Position numbers and translations under genes: made by a program
Notes under the pieces: generated by a model
Told to the model about the DNA's origin: nothing
Database searches by the model: none
Seen by the model: the letters and a program-made list of their open reading frames with translations, nothing else
Assembly: GCA_964023205.1 (NCBI GenBank)
Contig: OZ026835.1
Span: 42,443,083-42,507,082, forward strand
Origin: Lutraria lutraria
Taxonomy: Eukaryota; Mollusca; Bivalvia; Venerida; Mactridae
Direction of reading: 5' to 3'
Length of the DNA stretch: 64,000 bases
Shown here: piece by piece, positions 11,962-24,153 of the stretch
Layout: each line of letters starts with the position of its first letter
How positions within the stretch are numbered: position 1 is the stretch's first letter

Positions 11962-13820
11962 TACGTATTAAGTTGAAATAGATAAAATGATTTCTGTTCG
12001 TTCTACAAAACAATAGAATGTGATGAGCCACTTATCTCTGATCTATTTTTTTCACACTTCCGTTAGTAACTACTATGTACTAGTAATACACACTCATGAT
12101 AATTCTGATTTGTTGTGTTTCGATTATGTACGATATACAGTTATTAGCTCGTCAGTCCTGGCTTCTTGTTAGTTTACCAGTTTAAGACAGAACAGAACAG
12201 AACATAGTTCACGGCTTGGCTCCATACACGCCGAACTTCCTGTCACAGTCAAGTTCTTAAGCGACTGTAAATAGATGCTGAGTCATTTACTTAGTAATTA
12301 AACATACACCCTGCTTTGACTAGACCTTGATAAAAATCTGACATTTCAATTAATGGTGACAAGTACCATTATATATATACCGAGTTACCTCATACAAAGA
12401 CTTCCATGGTCGTATTGTTGGCAGTCTGACAAATTTATTCTTAATAATTTTATACGCCCATCACCTATCCCTTATAAACACATGCATATACAATGTATTT
12501 GCATAATATAAATGCACTTCAAAGCCACATGCAGTGCACGACCCGTAATACAGAAAACAGTCTTTCATAGATATGCATGTATACCAATTCAGATAAACGA
12601 AATGGAACAATATGATAAAACAATGAAAATAAAATATATTTTATGTTACAAACAACAGTGCTATCAACTATGAACTTTGTAATCATTAATATAAATGAGA
12701 AACTGTATTGTATAACATATTATGACTTGCGGAAGTTTTAAAATTGACTATAAACTATATCGTACATTTTGTATAAATACAAAGTCAAAATCTAAGCCAT
12801 TCAATCTGTGTCTTTCTATATTGTTCAGTTTATAGTGATGATTTTGGAACATATGCGAGCAATTAAGTCACAATATGGTCAGATGCACATAGACTTATAG
12901 AAACTCCTGTATCATGTACATGTTTTCTACGCCACTTAAAGAAGGCGGCTTGGACTAAGTAAAAAAAAATCTTTTTTTTCATGCACAAAAAGTCGGGTTA
13001 AATCGAGTCACATGAAACCTAAAATTGGAACGCCTAATTGTACAAAATTATTTTGCACGATGTTTACATTGTCATGCACGCACTCGTTTCTAGGGCGTTT
13101 TATGAGTCTTCATATTATATGATATTACGAGGTTTCACAATTTTATAATAGCCATATTTACACCAAACAAGCTATTGAAATTGTATAAAACATCGATTTC
13201 AAACGCTTTACCACGTGAAATGCTTAAAAAGACTGGACTTTTTAATGTCAACATCACGATACTTATAAGTAATGCCTTCTATTCAAAAAGGCTTTTCTCA
13301 AATCAGCACGAGGCGTCATTGAAATATCTAAAAACAGACAACATCTGTTGGTGCTTAAATAAAAGAAAAATAAGACGAATCCCACCTTTGTGTTTGACAA
13401 TAAATTCTTTTCAGACAAATTTACCATTTACTGCAATTGAAATAAACTTTCAAACAAGATATTCGGTGCTTCACATTTCATGATGTATACATGCATTATA
13501 TAAACAAGATTTATACTGTATTTGTAATAACATTATAATAATTATCATTGCTATACTTATCGAACAATTAGTTCGTAGATTTGCAATAAAGAAATTATTG
13601 ATTAAGCATAAACTCAATGTATACTGAAATTGTCGTCATTGTTGTGCTAACGTCAAAAACTTCATTGGTAGAATCTATATGAATTGGGTACATATTGATA
13701 ATATCCCCATAAAAGTGATATACATTGTAGTTTAATGAGATTTAATGTTAAAAGATCTTGAATAAACATGTCAAATATGTTCATTATAGTCCTGCATCAA
13801 AGAAAATAATAATGTTTATT
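11962..13820. other. Gene-free AT-rich stretch
   Basis: Nothing supported. A short CAGAA pentamer run lies near 12186, without a recognisable LINE end beside it. Confidence 0.55.
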
Positions 13821-14808
13821 TGTTTTCAAGATCTCCATGGAAAACAATAATGAATTTAAATAATTGATAGTATTGTCACCATGAAACGACTCAGGTTGAC
13901 ATGAAACCGATAAAAAATAAATCGAAAGGTCACCTTGAAACTTGTAAATGATATTGATGGTAGTGTCTCCACGAAAAACGAACGATAAAGACGCTATGAA
14001 ATAAGTCATATATTTAATGGTAAAGATGCCAAGGAACTATTAATATATTTTAATGGTAAAAGACGCCATGAAACAAGTCATGTAGTTAAATGGACAATTC
14101 GCCACGAACAACAAATCCTATATTTTAATGGTTAAGACGCCATGAAACAAGTCTTGTAGTTAAATGGACAATTCGCCACGAACAACAAATCCTATATTTT
14201 AATGGTTAAGACGCCATGAAACAAGTCATGTAGTTAAATGGACAATTCGCCACGAACAACAAATCCTATATTTTAATGGTTAAGACGCCATGAAACAAGT
14301 CTTGTAGTTAAATGGACAATTCGCCACGAACAACAAATCCTATATTTTAATGGTTAAGACGCCATGAAACAAGTCTTGTAGTTAAATGGACAATTCGCCA
14401 CGAACAACAAGTCCTATATTTTAATGGTTAAGACGCCATGAAACAAGTCTTGTAGTTAAATGGACAATTCGCCACGAACAACAAATCCTATATTTTAATG
14501 GTTAAGACGCCATGAAACAAGTCTTGTAGTTAAATGGACAATTCGCCACGAACAACAAATCCTATATTTTAATGGTTAAGACGCCATGAAACAAGTCTTG
14601 TAGTTAAATGGACAATTCGCCACGAACAACAAATCCTATATTTTAATGGTTAAGACGCCATGAAACAAGTCTTGTAGTTAAATGGACAATTCGCCACGAA
14701 CAACAAATCCTATATTTTAATGGTTAAGACGCCATGAAACAAGTCTTGTAGTTAAATGGACAATTCGCCACGAACAACAAGTCATATATTTTAATGGTGT
14801 AGACAACA
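13821..14808. repeat. 74-bp minisatellite, about 10 good copies plus degenerate upstream copies
   Basis: Unit contains TTTTAATGGTTAAGACGCCA, TGAAACAAGTCTTGTAGTTA and GGACAATTCGCCACGAACAA. Good copies run from about 14040 to 14800. Weaker copies with the same ATGGTAAAGACGCCATGAAA theme reach back to about 13821, suggesting that the array spread from its 3' side. Confidence 0.95.
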
Positions 14809-15304
14809 TGAGACAAGACATTTACTTTAACAAATCGTCCCGAAATATTTTAGGTTTATATGTTTCACGATTGGTTGTAACTCTTTTCATTTTGCTGTTG
14901 GGAACTTCTGGATCGAGATATAGGATCGTTCGTATTACTTGAAACAGTCCATCCGACTTTGCTAGGATGGTCGGACATGAGACTAGAAATATTCAGGAAA
15001 CAATTCACTTTCTGTCATTCGATATTGGATTTATGTTTTGTACTGTTAATGTGTTATTTGTTCCAAATGCATTTAGGCAAAAACATGAATGAAATAAACC
15101 GCACAATAAACTGTTACTTCTTTCGTCTGCATGCTATAATTACTCACAGACTGAAAATGTAAACAAGTCTTCTCCAAGACAAAGTGCTGTACACAGCCCA
15201 AATTAGTGTTGCCCTTGACTACAGTTGTTGATAGCAGCTACAGAATCTGGTTAATTCATCTGATATTTCTGCAAGTATTGTCTTCATTATCATGTACATG
15301 TACG

Positions 15305-15530
15305 CCGAGTTAGGCGGCCGTGCTGCAGTGGTGTGTACGCTGGATTTGTAACTTGGCAATCCGGGTTAGATTCGACTTTCCTCCACATGTGTCTGAGAGA
15401 AGTTACCGGTGCTTTGTGTACGGGTTAGTTAGTACTGGTTAGAATACCGTCCAGAAAAACTGGTTAGGTGAATAGACCGGTGTATTATAACCGAAATTAA
15501 AAATTGAAAAACGGTTTTAAACCTAAATAA
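15305..15530 (+). mobile_element. tRNA-derived SINE
   Basis: Head: TAGGCGGCCGTGCTGCAGTG with the B-box-like GGGTTAGATTCGAC about 45 bases later. Body: ACTGGTTAGGTGAATAGACC, then TTGAAAAACGGTTTTAAACC and an A-rich end. The best-preserved copy of the family in the window. Confidence 0.75.
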
Positions 15531-16644
15531 ATGATGAATTGGCGGCAACTGATTACTCGACCTTTTACTCAAGTTCCTTACTTTGATTATGCTGGTAGTG
15601 TGCAGAATATTCTTCATCAACAGAGTCCTAACTCTAAATTTGTAAGCCCCCCCCCCCCTACCCTATAAATATACCCGGTTTCCACTACCGTCCATAAATA
15701 TTTATATATACATTGTTGTCGTTAGGTCGACGGAACGTCTTTATAAAAACATTTATATTTTTTTAGTTCGGAGACTCGGTCCATAAAAAATCATAAAAAT
15801 GGGATCGATCGGGTTAGCGAGAAACCTTTCTTGGGTGACAGATTTTTAGGAGGAAATTTACATCAATATCACGTTCATCGCAAGTCTTTTGAATATGATG
15901 AAATGAAATTCAATTTAAATTTGTTTACAAATCAAAATAAGTCTAGTTTGACCATTGACACCAATCGTTTATTGACAAAACCTCATAGAGATGGACTTTT
16001 TAAATAATTTCTATGATATACTTAACACAATAGATAAAAAGTTATCGGTGATTATATGCTGTTGTCATTATGAGACAAATATGATTTTTATGCTTTTCAA
16101 CTTGTACCACGATTAAGTACAAGAGTATAAAATATAGCTTGAAAGCCTTGTACGAGTATTGTACGTTATTTTTTTAACGTTTAAACCACGTATTACAGGT
16201 AATATTACTTTACTTAAAACCTGCTTGAATTATTTGTAATGGGCGTAAAATAGTTATTACTGAGAAAAAAAACAACATTTTATTTACAAATGGTGTGGTG
16301 GCAATAAAAACGCTTGTAATTCAAATAAATCAGAACGTTTCATAAAAAATGGTAACCTGTTTATGTATGTACCCTTCCGTTGAAAGTTTCTGAAAAAAAA
16401 ACCTATCGCATGCGTTGAATGTTAACCTAATGAACGAATGTTTATTTTTATAACTTTGTGGCATAAATTTCAATCAAATTTACTCCTATTATACCGTGAC
16501 TTTACATTTATAATTTGTAAATGTATTTATGTTCACTTTTCTTCATGTTAGTATGACTATGGCCTATTGATCAATGTCAACGAATTAACATGTTTTCATC
16601 ATTAATTTTATTCATGTATCATGAATTGAGAGAATATATAACTA
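15531..16644. other. Gene-free stretch
   Basis: Only an 11-base C-run near 15648 and AT-rich DNA; nothing recognised. Confidence 0.55.
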
Positions 16645-16819
16645 CAGTACAACTTCTGTAGAGCAACATCCTGTGTGATCTGCAAACATTGGCTGTTGTT
16701 TAGAGGTTGTTGCTCTACAGAGGTTAAATTTATAGTAAATATCAACTTAGGAAATTTTCAAGGTGTTGTTAAAGAGAGGTTGTTGCTCTATAGAGGGCCG
16801 CTCTGGAAAGGTTGTACTG
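16645..16819. mobile_element. MITE with CAGTACAACCTCT-type ends, TA-flanked
   Basis: The left end CAGTACAACTTCTGTAGAGC and the right end GCTCTGGAAAGGTTGTACTG are inverted repeats, bounded by TA on each side. GAGGTTGTTGCTCTA occurs twice inside. A second copy lies at 23279-23452. The TA target and CAGT start suggest a Tc1/mariner-type helper. Confidence 0.85.
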
Positions 16820-16833
16820 TATATTGACCATAG

Positions 16834-17341
16834 GCACTCGATTCCATGATTTTTATACGTTTATAGACGTTATTTTCCAATTTAACTTATCAAACAATGT
16901 AAATCTGTCAGAAGGAAAATCTTCAATTTTTTCCGCTATTTAGTGTATAAAAACATAAAGGTAGCTCACTCGCCATCCTTTCGATTGACGGAAGTGACGA
17001 TATCCCGAATAGACTGGTTGCAAATAAACCTGGGTCCCGGCTTTCCTTCTCAAAGCTATTAAAACGTTTAAATTTGGCACACTATACCACGAAAGCAAGG
17101 TTCCCAAAAAGCGCGTGCTGTTCAGAACTATCTCGGATATCGGGAAAATGGCGAGTGAGCTACCTTGATGTTTTTATACACTAAATAGCAGGAAAAAATG
17201 AAGATTTTTCTTTTGACAGATTTGCTTTGTTTGATGAATTACATTGAAAAATTATTTGTAAATTGTGCCAAATTTAAACGTTTTGACAGATTTTAGAAGC
17301 TTTTACGTCTATAAATGTATATAAATCACGGAATCGAGTGC
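16834..17341. mobile_element. 508-bp foldback element
   Basis: Arms begin GCACTCGATTCC and end GGAATCGAGTGC. About 150 bp of the left arm (to GGTAGCTCACTCGCCAT near 16976) is repeated inverted at about 17147-17341. The right arm carries about 50 extra bases including AAACGTTTAAATTTGGCACA, a string also found in the unique centre (17061 region). It sits 14 bp from the preceding MITE. Confidence 0.85.
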
Positions 17342-19534
17342 TTTTTTGACTTGACTTATTGCCGCCGGTACGTTTTCAAATACGACTTAAATCGTACCCT
17401 GTCGTACTGGAATCGTGTGCTTGCACAGTCTGCGGAGGTCGACACATATTGACTAAATATCAGCTCCGTAGCTACGACATTTCAATAAGACATAAAAACA
17501 TGTTTTCTGCATTTGTTTGCATTCATGCGTCATTCGTCAAGAGCATAAGCAATGTGACATGATATGAATATTGATTAAAGTCGCGAGGTTTAGACCTGTG
17601 ATTTTATTGATTTGTTGAATTTCTCGAATCCTGTCTTGAAAACAATATCCTTATAAATATTTAGAATAAACAAAGCGTACAAATCGTCTTTACGCAATAA
17701 CGTGATACTTTACAGGGATGAATGCATTCTATATACACTATATATAGTGATCAACTACATTCTTTTGTCTAAACCATCATGTGAAGGAAATGGAAATGTT
17801 TTGTCTAACAAAAGTCTTGAATCCATTATCTCTGAAATAACTATTCTTAGCTTTACCAAATTTGCTAACAGGGCTGTATCATTCATATATCTAGAATAGA
17901 AAACAGGTCGGGGTCATCAATCTATGTCAATTAGAAAACCCCAATAGAAAACAGGGCGAGGGACATCCATCCGTCTCAATTAGCAATTAGAAAATAAATA
18001 AGGCCTTGCTTATCTCCACTGTGATTTATCTGCCCTTGAATTGACTTAAAATCAGCCAAAAAATCAAATTTTGTTTTTATTAAAAAATCATGCAATAGTT
18101 TTCTTTTTTTTTCTATATGCCGTCGTGAAAAAAAACTGATGGAAACTGTAGCAAACGTCTTTAAGATAAATCTCAAACATTTACACATGGCTCTCCCATT
18201 TTCATGTGCAGATTTTCTTCCACGCCCGTTTTCTAAACAATTCAAAAATGCCTGATAATATTCGAACTAAATATCGCGTACAAAATTCTCCACGAGTCAA
18301 GTTTGAAGTTTTGACTTTTAAATGTTGAATAAACATGTTTTTCCAAATGTCATATCGACACAATGCAAGCTTGAATTTTACTGATGCCAGTTAGCATGAG
18401 TGTATTTGCCAAAACAAGGACCATGACCAAATTGTTTGTTTTAACCCCACCAAGAGACTTTTCAGTGGGTAAGAAAGTAGCGGAAATCTTTTAGACTTTT
18501 ACATTACATGTATATATTTTAGAATGAGCCCAAAATACATGACAGAATGCTATTTTTTGCAATGGAAAAAAAATCCTGAGAGGTCAAACAAGTTGTTTAT
18601 GGTCCTTTTTGGTCAGTTATATCATAGGTAGCGTAACTGCAAATATAATATATGGCTTAGTGACTTCTAAATGAGTTTTTTCAATGGAACATTTTACACT
18701 CTTCTCGCTTGTAGGGAAGTTAAGAAATGTGTTTAATTAGAAAATATGAATTATGATACGTTGTCAAGAAATATCCAGGCGTAAAATATTATCGCTTTTG
18801 GTCATTTGCTTATCAAAAAAGGATAAGTAGGTAAGGACATATCCTTTTATTTCTTGAAAGCGTGCGAAAAGGTAAAACTGAGAGACAGTGGATGTACCAT
18901 TGCTCGGGCCTTATAAATTGTCTAGGGATCGCGGGGAAAATGAGGATAGATAACCAGAATAACCAGAAACAAGCATCTCGAGAACTCAGCAGTTCTTAGC
19001 TGTTACGACACTCTTGCGTTGAACCCTCGAATTGTTTGAGCTTCATCTCGGCCTCCAATGTATATATTTGTCAAAAAAACCTACATAGATTTTTACAAGC
19101 TCTACAGAATTGTCTGAGTGTATGGAATCGATAAAATGACAGGTATTTAAGTAAGTTACAAAATTATTCATAAGGGCATCGCTTGGTATTCATTATTTAA
19201 GAGACGTTTGCGAAATAGACTTTAATTATTTTCCCTGTGCAGATTTAGAACCACTGTCTAAGTTTTAAGTTTTCTCTAGAAAGTCAATATCTATGCGGAA
19301 ACAATTTGATTTGTTCGAAGTCGCTGCGCAAAAGGTCGCAGATGACGTCATACGCTATAGATCAATACGGAGAGAATTCGAGAAAACTTTGACAAGAATA
19401 GAAGTAATACAATGTAACCCATCCCTATTCTAAGCAAAAAAATTGTCACCTGATTTAAACACAAAATATAAATGTATTGATTTTTCCCCGAAATATACCT
19501 AGATCTCTATACATATTTTTTCAATTGGTGAGCT
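17342..19534. other. Gene-free stretch with a degenerate repeat fragment
   Basis: About 18440-18640 resembles the interior of 34355-34578 (GACTTTTCAGTGGGTAAG ... GGTAGCGTAACTGCAAA). Otherwise nothing recognised. Confidence 0.5.
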
Positions 19535-20540
19535 TTTAGGGTCGTTGAATGTCCGGCGTCCGTCGTCCGTCCACAATTAGTTTGTTTACACTCTAGCAAC
19601 CGCAACTCTTAACGAATCGTAATTAAACTTGCTCACATTGTATATGGCCACAATGTCTCGGCTAAGTTAGATTATGGGCAAAATCGGAAAATAACTTCTA
19701 GAGTTATGGGCCCTTGAATTACAAAATTTGCTACATTTAGATTGTTTACACTCTAGAGCATTCATTTATTCACCAATCCTAATAATATTTTCAGTAAATG
19801 TGTATAACCAAAAGATCTTGGACAAGTTCGATTATGGGTAAAATCGGATCAGAACTTCAAGAGTTATGTGCCCTTGACTTAGAAAATTTGCTATATTTGA
19901 GATTGTTTACACTCTAGCGCCTTCATTTATTCACCAATCCTAATCATATTTTTAGTAAATGTGTATAACCAAAAGATTTTGGACAAGTCCGATTATGGGC
20001 GGAATCGGACCAGAATGTTAAGAGTTATGGGCCATTGACTTAGAAAATTTGCTATATTTTAGCTTGTTTACACTCTAGCGCCTTCATTTATTCACCGATC
20101 TCAATAACATTTTCAGTAAATGAGTATATTCAAAAAATCTTGGATAAGTTCGATTATGGGTGGAATCAGACCACATCATCAAGAGTTATTGGCCCTTGAC
20201 TTAGAAAATTTGCTATATTTTAGCTTGTTTACACTCTAGCGCCTTCATTTATTCACCGATCATAATCATATTTACAATGAATGTGTATGACCTTATGGTT
20301 TTGAACAAATTAAGTTATGAGTGGAATAGGACCACAACTTCAAGAGTTATGGACCCTTGGATTAGAAAATTTGCTACGTTTTAGCGTACAAGTTTAACAG
20401 TATTATACCTCCATTGTTGGTTTTGATCTCAAAATGATCGTAAAAATGAGTTTTATGAGATGGAAACTATATTACCTGGGCATTAATTATTGGCCTTTGT
20501 TCTCAGGTGAGCGATAAAGGGCCAATGTGGCCCTCTTGTT
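19535..20540. mobile_element. Dispersed element with internal ~162-bp tandem units
   Basis: Starts GGTGAGCTTTTAGGGTCG with CGTCCGTCGTCCGTCCAC. It then has about 4.5 diverged units of about 162 bp, each with TTGTTTACACTCTAGCGCC, TTCATTTATTCACC, AAGAGTTATGGGCCCTTGAC and AGAAAATTTGCTATATTT. It ends GGTGAGCGATAAAGGGCCAA TGTGGCCCTCTTGTTT. No coding capacity. The type is familiar from bivalve genomes (my association). Confidence 0.75.
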
Positions 20541-20543
20541 TAG

Positions 20544-20595
20544 TATTATTGCCCTGATGAGTCTAATGACGAAACCGGTCGGCTATTAAGTAATA
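20544..20595 (+). ncRNA. Hammerhead ribozyme, type I, with minimal stem III
   Basis: All core elements are present in order: stem I strand GCC (20551-20553), CTGATGA (20554-20560), stem II GTC-TAAT-GAC (20561-20570), GAAA (20571-20574), stem III CCGG (20575-20578), TC with the predicted cut after 20580, and the stem I return GGC (20581-20583). Stem I resumes as TATTA/TAATA (20544-20548 with 20591-20595) across an asymmetric internal loop, as expected for tertiary contact with loop II. Stem III is a loopless self-complementary CCGG, so activity would need dimers, as known for short-stem-III hammerheads of animal and Penelope-type retroelements. It lies 3 bp after the preceding dispersed element. 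One copy only was found in the window. Confidence 0.85.
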
Positions 20596-23278
20596 TACAT
20601 GTATAATACCTATGGAATGTTGATTATTTTTCATTATTAATTTACTTGACTCGGATATTTTTTAACATTTTATACATAATATTATATATTATATGAGTTA
20701 TGTTTTATTTACGAGACAAACTCCTTTAATCCTGAGTTGTCCTTAAACGTCTCTGTCAACATCTGAAATATAGTTCAACAATTGGTATCCGAATCGCCTT
20801 AGTTTCTATCTGATACTCATACGCACGCTTTTCTTTTCATATTTTTTTTTCACAATTACGTTCAACTTCCGTTTTTTGTTTTACATCAGGGCCATTCAAA
20901 TTCATTTCAAAGACCCTGTTTCCGTTTAATCGATTGGACTTCGTAAACTTATCTGACCTACCAAATACAAACACACACACATTCCGTCAATAAATGGTGC
21001 ACTTGATGAAAACTATATTTGGTGTACTTTTCCTGGAATTTATTCATTCTGTGAGTTTAAATTATCGACTAGTTATGCAATACATTTCGGGCCCCTAGGG
21101 CTCTGCGTGTACAGAGGGGGTTACATGCCTAGCTATATCATACACCATTACAGCCTAAATTTCTTGGGGAGCTAACCACTAGCCCCCGGTTGCTACGGTC
21201 CTGTATCTAAGGTTATTTACCGGATGATTTGGCCTTGTACAACCCTACTGCTGGTAAACACATTCCCAAGACAGAACATTACTCATTAATTCGGACGAGA
21301 TTACAAAACAAACTTCCCCGCGCGAAGGTCAATACACGGAATGTTTATTAGTCGGTAAAACGTTGATTTGCGGCTTTACTGTCCAATATGCGTCATGATA
21401 ACCTTGTATGAAAGCGGTACGACCTAACAGCATATTTGTTACTTTGCAATCGATTAAGCTTTTTTCGCGTATTTCATTTGTTGTAAAGTATGAATTTGTT
21501 GTAAAGTATGAATTTGTTGTAAAGTATGAATTTGTATTAGTGAATGTTGTCGATATCTTTTTGGAAACTGAAGGATAGTTAAACTTTATATAGCAGTAAC
21601 AGCGTCGAGGACTTTTTATGCAGACCTAAGTACTACATTTATCTAAATCCGCCATGTAATTGTTAAACTAGTGTGCAGTGCAAGTCTAAGTAAGTTCAGT
21701 TTCCATGAGTACTTTCTGTACTTTGATTTATGTTTAAGTATACAGTTTTTGCAGACTTGGTGTTCCTATCGATTTATATCAGTGTTTCGTGCGCTCATGT
21801 TTGTTTTCATGAGACGGCCTTGAACATTTCATTCATTGATTGTATTTTTCCCCGAAGTACTTAAATATATTGGTACCACCAGCTGTTAATAAACGACCAA
21901 GCCAGCTGCGTTAAAAGACAAAAGTCATGTACTGATTAAATGAAAACTAGTCAAACTTTGGACGTAGTATAATATTTCTGGTCTTACTGATGTAATTATT
22001 CAGATCCATATGAAAGCATTTAGGATGTTCACTTGATGTCAAAAGTTGAGGGTCAAAACGACATTTGGCTGATTAGCATTTATTTGAAGAGTCAACAAAG
22101 TTTAAAATTTCATAATAATTTAATGAAAAATTTGACCCTTTAGTAGAAATTCTCATGAGTCAGAAGCTTTGTCAAAATGCGCCATTTTAAGGGTCAAATG
22201 AGGGTCCTTTGACACTTGTGCTCCGTTGTAAAAGTCGGTCACTGTCACTCATGGCTACGAGTACACATGTACTATATAACAGTGTTGACTTGACTGATCT
22301 ATGCTACGAGATTAATAATGATTCTTGTTTTCATTCATCTGATAGTTATGTTGTATAAAACCACATCTCATTTTCTCTCGTGGATATGTCGAAATATGAG
22401 TAAAACACATGTTTTAATTTAACCAGTTTTCAATAGCCGTCAGGGAAACACATACTGTGTTCTATGGTGTTTTATTTGATTTTACATCAAAATGGTCTTC
22501 GCTAAAATGCTTACCAAGCATCGGACATGTTTACAGCGAGTGTAGCACGCTAAAGATGCATGCATTGGCAGAATCGATTTCCTTAACATAAACACACAGG
22601 GTTAACTCATAATTTAACACCTCCCATCTTTCTGAAAATAAAATCACACAATTATATTAATCATAATATTTTTTCGCTGGAATGTTATCGAGACGAACTT
22701 GTGTTCATATTTATAGAAGTACATGCACTTTTAAATTTATGATACGCCTACATAGACTCGGTCTAAAAAAAGAGCATCAAATGAATCACAGAATTAAACC
22801 ATAAATTACTGATAAACAGTGTGTCTTTGCCAAGCATCGACCTTTGTAAGACAACTGTTTGTCAAGCCTCGACCTTTGTAAGGCAACAGTTTGTCAAGCC
22901 AAAAAGAAAAAAACAAACAACAACACAGATATTGTCCAAGTATAACTGTGCTGTTTACCTCGTACTGTAAATGGATTAACCCGAATTCCAAGGTCAAGCT
23001 AGGGAGGTATGGATTACCTCCCATGTTTACGATTATTTTAATGTAAATAAATTGGTTATATAAATTATGCACTTGTATGTAACATTTTATGTAATTGGAT
23101 AGAGTTTGTTTTTGCCTCATTAGTTAGCATGCCATAACGCCAAAAATACCTTTCGACACCGTTAGCGTAATTGTGATGTTTACGTGAAGCGTGAAGTATC
23201 AGCGTGTGCACCAGTGTACTGTTAAATCTGTAAACATAGAAAATAACAGAGACAATAGAAATGTGGTGTTTTATAAGT
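20596..23278. other. Gene-free stretch with small repeats
   Basis: Three 19-bp units (TTTGTTGTAAAGTATGAAT) lie at 21478-21536. About 21665-21850 is homologous to 30879-31190 (TTTCCATGAGTACTTTC, AACATTTCATTCA). A duplicated TCGACCTTTGTAAG segment lies at 22838-22890. No gene. Confidence 0.55.
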
Positions 23279-23452
23279 CAGATACAACTTCTCCAAAGCA
23301 ACACCTTTTGGGAGTAGCAAAATTATCTTGTTGTTGAGAGGTTGTTGCTCTAGATAGGTTAACATAACAGTTAAATAGTGCAGTGGGAAAAAATCATGCT
23401 GTTGTTGAAAGGAGGTTGTTGCCCAAGAAAGGGCCGCTCTGGAGAGGTACTG
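23279..23452. mobile_element. Second copy of the CAGTACAACCTCT MITE family
   Basis: The left end GATACAACTTCTCCAAAGC and the right end GGGCCGCTCTGGAGAGGTAC. The same internal GAGGTTGTTGCTCTA motif occurs. More diverged than 16645-16819. Confidence 0.8.
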
Positions 23453-23797
23453 TAATTTGTTTTCATATTCAAACGTCTATTCGGACATTCACATTAACGT
23501 CCATGAGCGAAGGTGTTGATGACTATTGTTCAAGGTTGTCCGTTAATACAAGCTTGACTGTAGTGTATGCCTTTGTAAGAAGCATTAAGGGGAAATGGTG
23601 CAAGTTTTTATATCAATGTATTTTTTAAATTAGTCTTCAGTTTCTACTAAAATGTTTCCGAAAGTGTATATCTCTTCGGTCTGGATGACATATTAAGTAA
23701 CATTAATGCGTACTATTTCATTAGCAAATTAAATTAATAAATGGCAAGTTTTTTATTGGTTGCGATCTGAAGTTCCGAAGCATTTAGTGTATCTAGA

Positions 23798-23798
23798 C

Positions 23799-23829
<31 letters not shown>
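23798..23829. repeat. (GA)n microsatellite
   Basis: About 15 uninterrupted GA dinucleotides. Confidence 0.9.
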
Positions 23830-23831
<2 letters not shown>

Positions 23832-23997
23832 CATGGTATTTATTCTAATGCAGTCCTCACTGTTGAAGTGACTTGAATATTTCGGCCTATTCCATAAACA
23901 TTGTATCAGTTACCTTGACATTGTCTTTAGATGGATTTTGTTCATCTCGTGAATCGAGATTTGAAGATCTATTGTCGGTTGTAAAAATGTAAATAAT

Positions 23998-24153
23998 CGA
24001 AAAGGCCACCCTTTGAATAAAGGCCAGTCTTTTACAATTCGTCATTGATTATTTAGAACAAAATGCCATCCGTATTGGTCACCAGTCAATAAAGACCACA
24101 TTGTGTATTTCCAAAGAATGAACTTTATTAATAGCCACAAATAAGTTTGAATT
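23998..24153. mobile_element. Degenerate MITE of the CAGTCAAACCTGTG family
   Basis: Interior landmarks GGCCACCCTTTGAATAAAGG, ATTTAGAACAAAATG and CAGTCAATAAAGACCACATT are kept; both terminal repeats are largely lost. Confidence 0.7.

Noticed and set aside
12186..12202. LINE 3' tail on the minus strand (CAGAA repeats, complement of TTCTG)
   Set aside because: Adjacent sequence does not match the LINE 3' end at 62.3 kb; may be a simple repeat.
13175..13483. 102-residue plus-strand open frame
   Set aside because: AT-rich random composition, no domain, no splice partners.
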